Below are positions 62,472-64,000 of a DNA stretch of 64,000 nucleotides, piece by piece. Source of the stretch: Halarcobacter sp. (GTDB lineage Bacteria > Campylobacterota > Campylobacteria > Campylobacterales > Arcobacteraceae); NCBI GenBank assembly GCA_030145305.1, contig JAQYVX010000003.1:62001-126000 (forward strand). Direction: 5' to 3'. Below the pieces are notes generated by a model that was not told where the DNA came from, did no database searches, and saw only the letters and a list, made by a program, of their open reading frames with translations. A program made the translations under genes and the position numbers. Numbering within the stretch: position 1 is the first letter of the stretch; the number at the start of each line of letters is the position of its first letter.

Positions 62472-64000
62472 CTATCTAATAGTTACTCTATTTTTACCTT
62501 TTGTTTTTGAAGAATACATCGCTTCATCTGCTCTTCTTAAGAGTTTAATTATTGAATCATTTTCCTTATAAGTAGATACTCCAAAGCTTACTGTTTTATT
62601 TCCTACTACATCAAATTGATTTTTTTCTATCTTATCTCTTAGTTTTTCAGCTACTTTAGCAGCCTCTTTTTCATTTGTATTTGGACAAACAATAAGAAAC
62701 TCTTCTCCTCCCCATCTTCCTACAATATCTATTTCTCTTGTGCAATTTTTTAAAATCCTTGCAATATCAATTAATACTTTATCTCCTACAAGATGGCCAT
62801 GGGTGTCATTAACTTCTTTAAAGTCGTCAATATCTAATAATATTATAGAAAAAATATCATTGTATCTTCTGAAAATATTTTCATTTATTTCTAATGCCGA
62901 ATCTATACTTTTTCTATTGTTTAATTTTGTTAAATGATCTATTGTAGAGATGATTTGTAATTCATCATTTTGCTCTTTAAGCTCATTTGCGTAATTTAAT
63001 TTATTGATTATTGAATAAGCTAAAAGTAAAAGACATGAAAAAATTGCGACGTGACTTGGATACTCTGCCCAAGGAACAATACCATAGGCAATTAATGAAG
63101 AATAGAGCCAATACATAGAGATTATCAAAAAGCTAGAGGTGATAATTTTAGTTTCTTTGTCACCTTTAAAAAAGAAATAAATCATAAAAAAAGTTAAAAT
63201 AGGAAGTGAAATAAAATTATATAAAATATCAAAATATTCATATGTTGAAGTTATATCATAAAAGCCAAGTAAAGAACCAATAATTGCACATAGTAGGTAT
63301 ACCAAATGTACTTGCCATAATCTTTTTATAAGATTAAAAGGCACTTTCTCTTTTATTGTTTTATCCATAAATAAAGCTATCCCTACAGGAAAGAAAAAGA
63401 AAGCAATTGCTAATAGATATTGTTTTAATAATGGAAAAAACAGATATATTTGAATAACTTTTACAGATACTAGAACCTCTATTCCTTGAGCTAAGAATAA
63501 TAAACCTAAGAGGAATAACTCTATTCTTCTAAATCTTGATAAAAAAGATAGTATAAATAATATTCCAACAAAAGTAGCGATTGAACCTATCATTATCTTT
63601 GGAATATCATCTTTTAAAATTTTTTTAAATAAATATCCTTTTGAAGATATTAAAATTTCTCCCCATAATCCTATGTCTATATAGTTTGAATATACTCTAA
63701 AATATAGATACTCTCCTTCACTATTAGTAGGTAATGAGATCATGTGCCAAGGCCAACCTTTAAACTCTCCCTTCCCTTTTTCATCAAAATCACCAAAATG
63801 GTATATTTGTTTGCTTTTATAATAAACTTCTGAAATTAAATCAATACTAAAAATATATAAAGTTGGATCTTTTGTTAGAGTTTTTGGAAGTTGTACTCTG
63901 TACCAAACATTAGTTTTTTTGGCTCTATTAGGAGGATTACTTGGGAAATTAATTTCTTGCCATTTCTTTGAATCACTTTTTTCTGTGGTCCAAAAAGGAA
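62472..64000 (-). CDS. 7TM-DISM diguanylate cyclase (partial at window edge)
   Basis: The frame runs open to the window end, so the N-terminus is missing; 509 residues are visible. The first part is a periplasmic beta-rich 7TMR-DISM extracellular domain (WYRVQLPKTL, YLYFRVYSNYIDIGLWGEI), then seven helices (about residues 125-330), and a GGDEF domain near the C-terminus with an intact active site GGEEF in GRWGGEEFLIVCP and the preceding DIDDFKEVNDTHGHLVGD. It should make c-di-GMP in response to an external ligand. It converges on the phosphodiesterase-like gene, an opposed pair in one place. Confidence 0.9.
   Translation of the reverse strand, partial: PFWTTEKSDSKKWQEINFPSNPPNRAKKTNVWYRVQLPKTLTKDPTLYIFSIDLISEVYYKSKQIYHFGDFDEKGKGEFKGWPWHMISLPTNSEGEYLYFRVYSNYIDIGLWGEILISSKGYLFKKILKDDIPKIMIGSIATFVGILFILSFLSRFRRIELFLLGLLFLAQGIEVLVSVKVIQIYLFFPLLKQYLLAIAFFFFPVGIALFMDKTIKEKVPFNLIKRLWQVHLVYLLCAIIGSLLGFYDITSTYEYFDILYNFISLPILTFFMIYFFFKGDKETKIITSSFLIISMYWLYSSLIAYGIVPWAEYPSHVAIFSCLLLLAYSIINKLNYANELKEQNDELQIISTIDHLTKLNNRKSIDSALEINENIFRRYNDIFSIILLDIDDFKEVNDTHGHLVGDKVLIDIARILKNCTREIDIVGRWGGEEFLIVCPNTNEKEAAKVAEKLRDKIEKNQFDVVGNKTVSFGVSTYKENDSIIKLLRRADEAMYSSKTKGKNRVTIR

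Overview
The window looks like a chromosomal segment from a member of the Campylobacterota, most probably an Arcobacter-type organism (Arcobacter sensu lato). The evidence is a very low GC content, dense strand-switching operons, many TTG and GTG starts, SurA-like, CcoG, LutABC and TRAP proteins of the kind found in this phylum, and three sensor kinases that share an H-box of the form HQ-[WF]-x-x-P-L. No database search was possible; all calls come from motifs, gene order and reading frames.

Layout. 25-2938: queF, a coiled-coil helix-turn-helix protein and a two-component pair whose response regulator is broken by an in-frame TAA. 2944-7488: a promoter with four 11-bp-phased half-sites drives a three-gene operon of uncharacterised role (Trp-rich membrane protein, Tat-exported metallo-beta-lactamase-fold hydrolase, fused G3E/CobW-type GTPase). 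7579-10696: small unknown genes, a decayed gene, the SRP RNA (minus strand), an EamA transporter, a YqaA-type membrane protein and YceI. 10826-17368: MOSC protein, RluA-type pseudouridine synthase, purB, nrdA and nrdB. 17362-19285: a large palindromic element, a putative AbiC-type phage-defence protein, a small protein and a stand-alone S24 peptidase whose best start codon is AUA. 19398-24673: DUF2721 protein, OmpA-like and helix-hairpin-helix-like pair, nitrilase, DNA alkyl-repair methyltransferase and a second two-component pair. 24666-36071: ccoG, LysE exporter, FecR/lipoprotein pair, monooxygenase, proA, trxA, two HxlR regulators around an acuI-like reductase, fetB, gpsA, gatB and a SurA-like chaperone.

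36143-50142 is a lactate block: an FAD/Fe-S D-lactate dehydrogenase, a TRAP transporter (dctM, dctQ, dctP), and the operon lutA-lutB-lutC-kinase-regulator-BCCT transporter. The three promoters of this block (dld, dctP, lutA) each carry the same arrangement: a 7-mer related to TCATACT, 4 bp, a second copy 11 bp on, then 7 bp and a -10 hexamer. I infer that the regulator encoded inside the lut operon binds this box and joins uptake, D-lactate oxidation and L-lactate oxidation into one regulon.

50146-64000: methyltransferase, dCMP deaminase, accB-accC, a DEAD-box helicase with a structured leader, a phosphate permease, an AEC transporter (also apparently starting at AUA), asparagine synthetase, a small conserved-looking protein, tRNA-Val(GAC), a PAS-GGDEF-EAL protein with a degenerate GGDEF motif and a 7TM diguanylate cyclase cut by the window edge. 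I found no CRISPR array, insertion sequence, prophage or rRNA.
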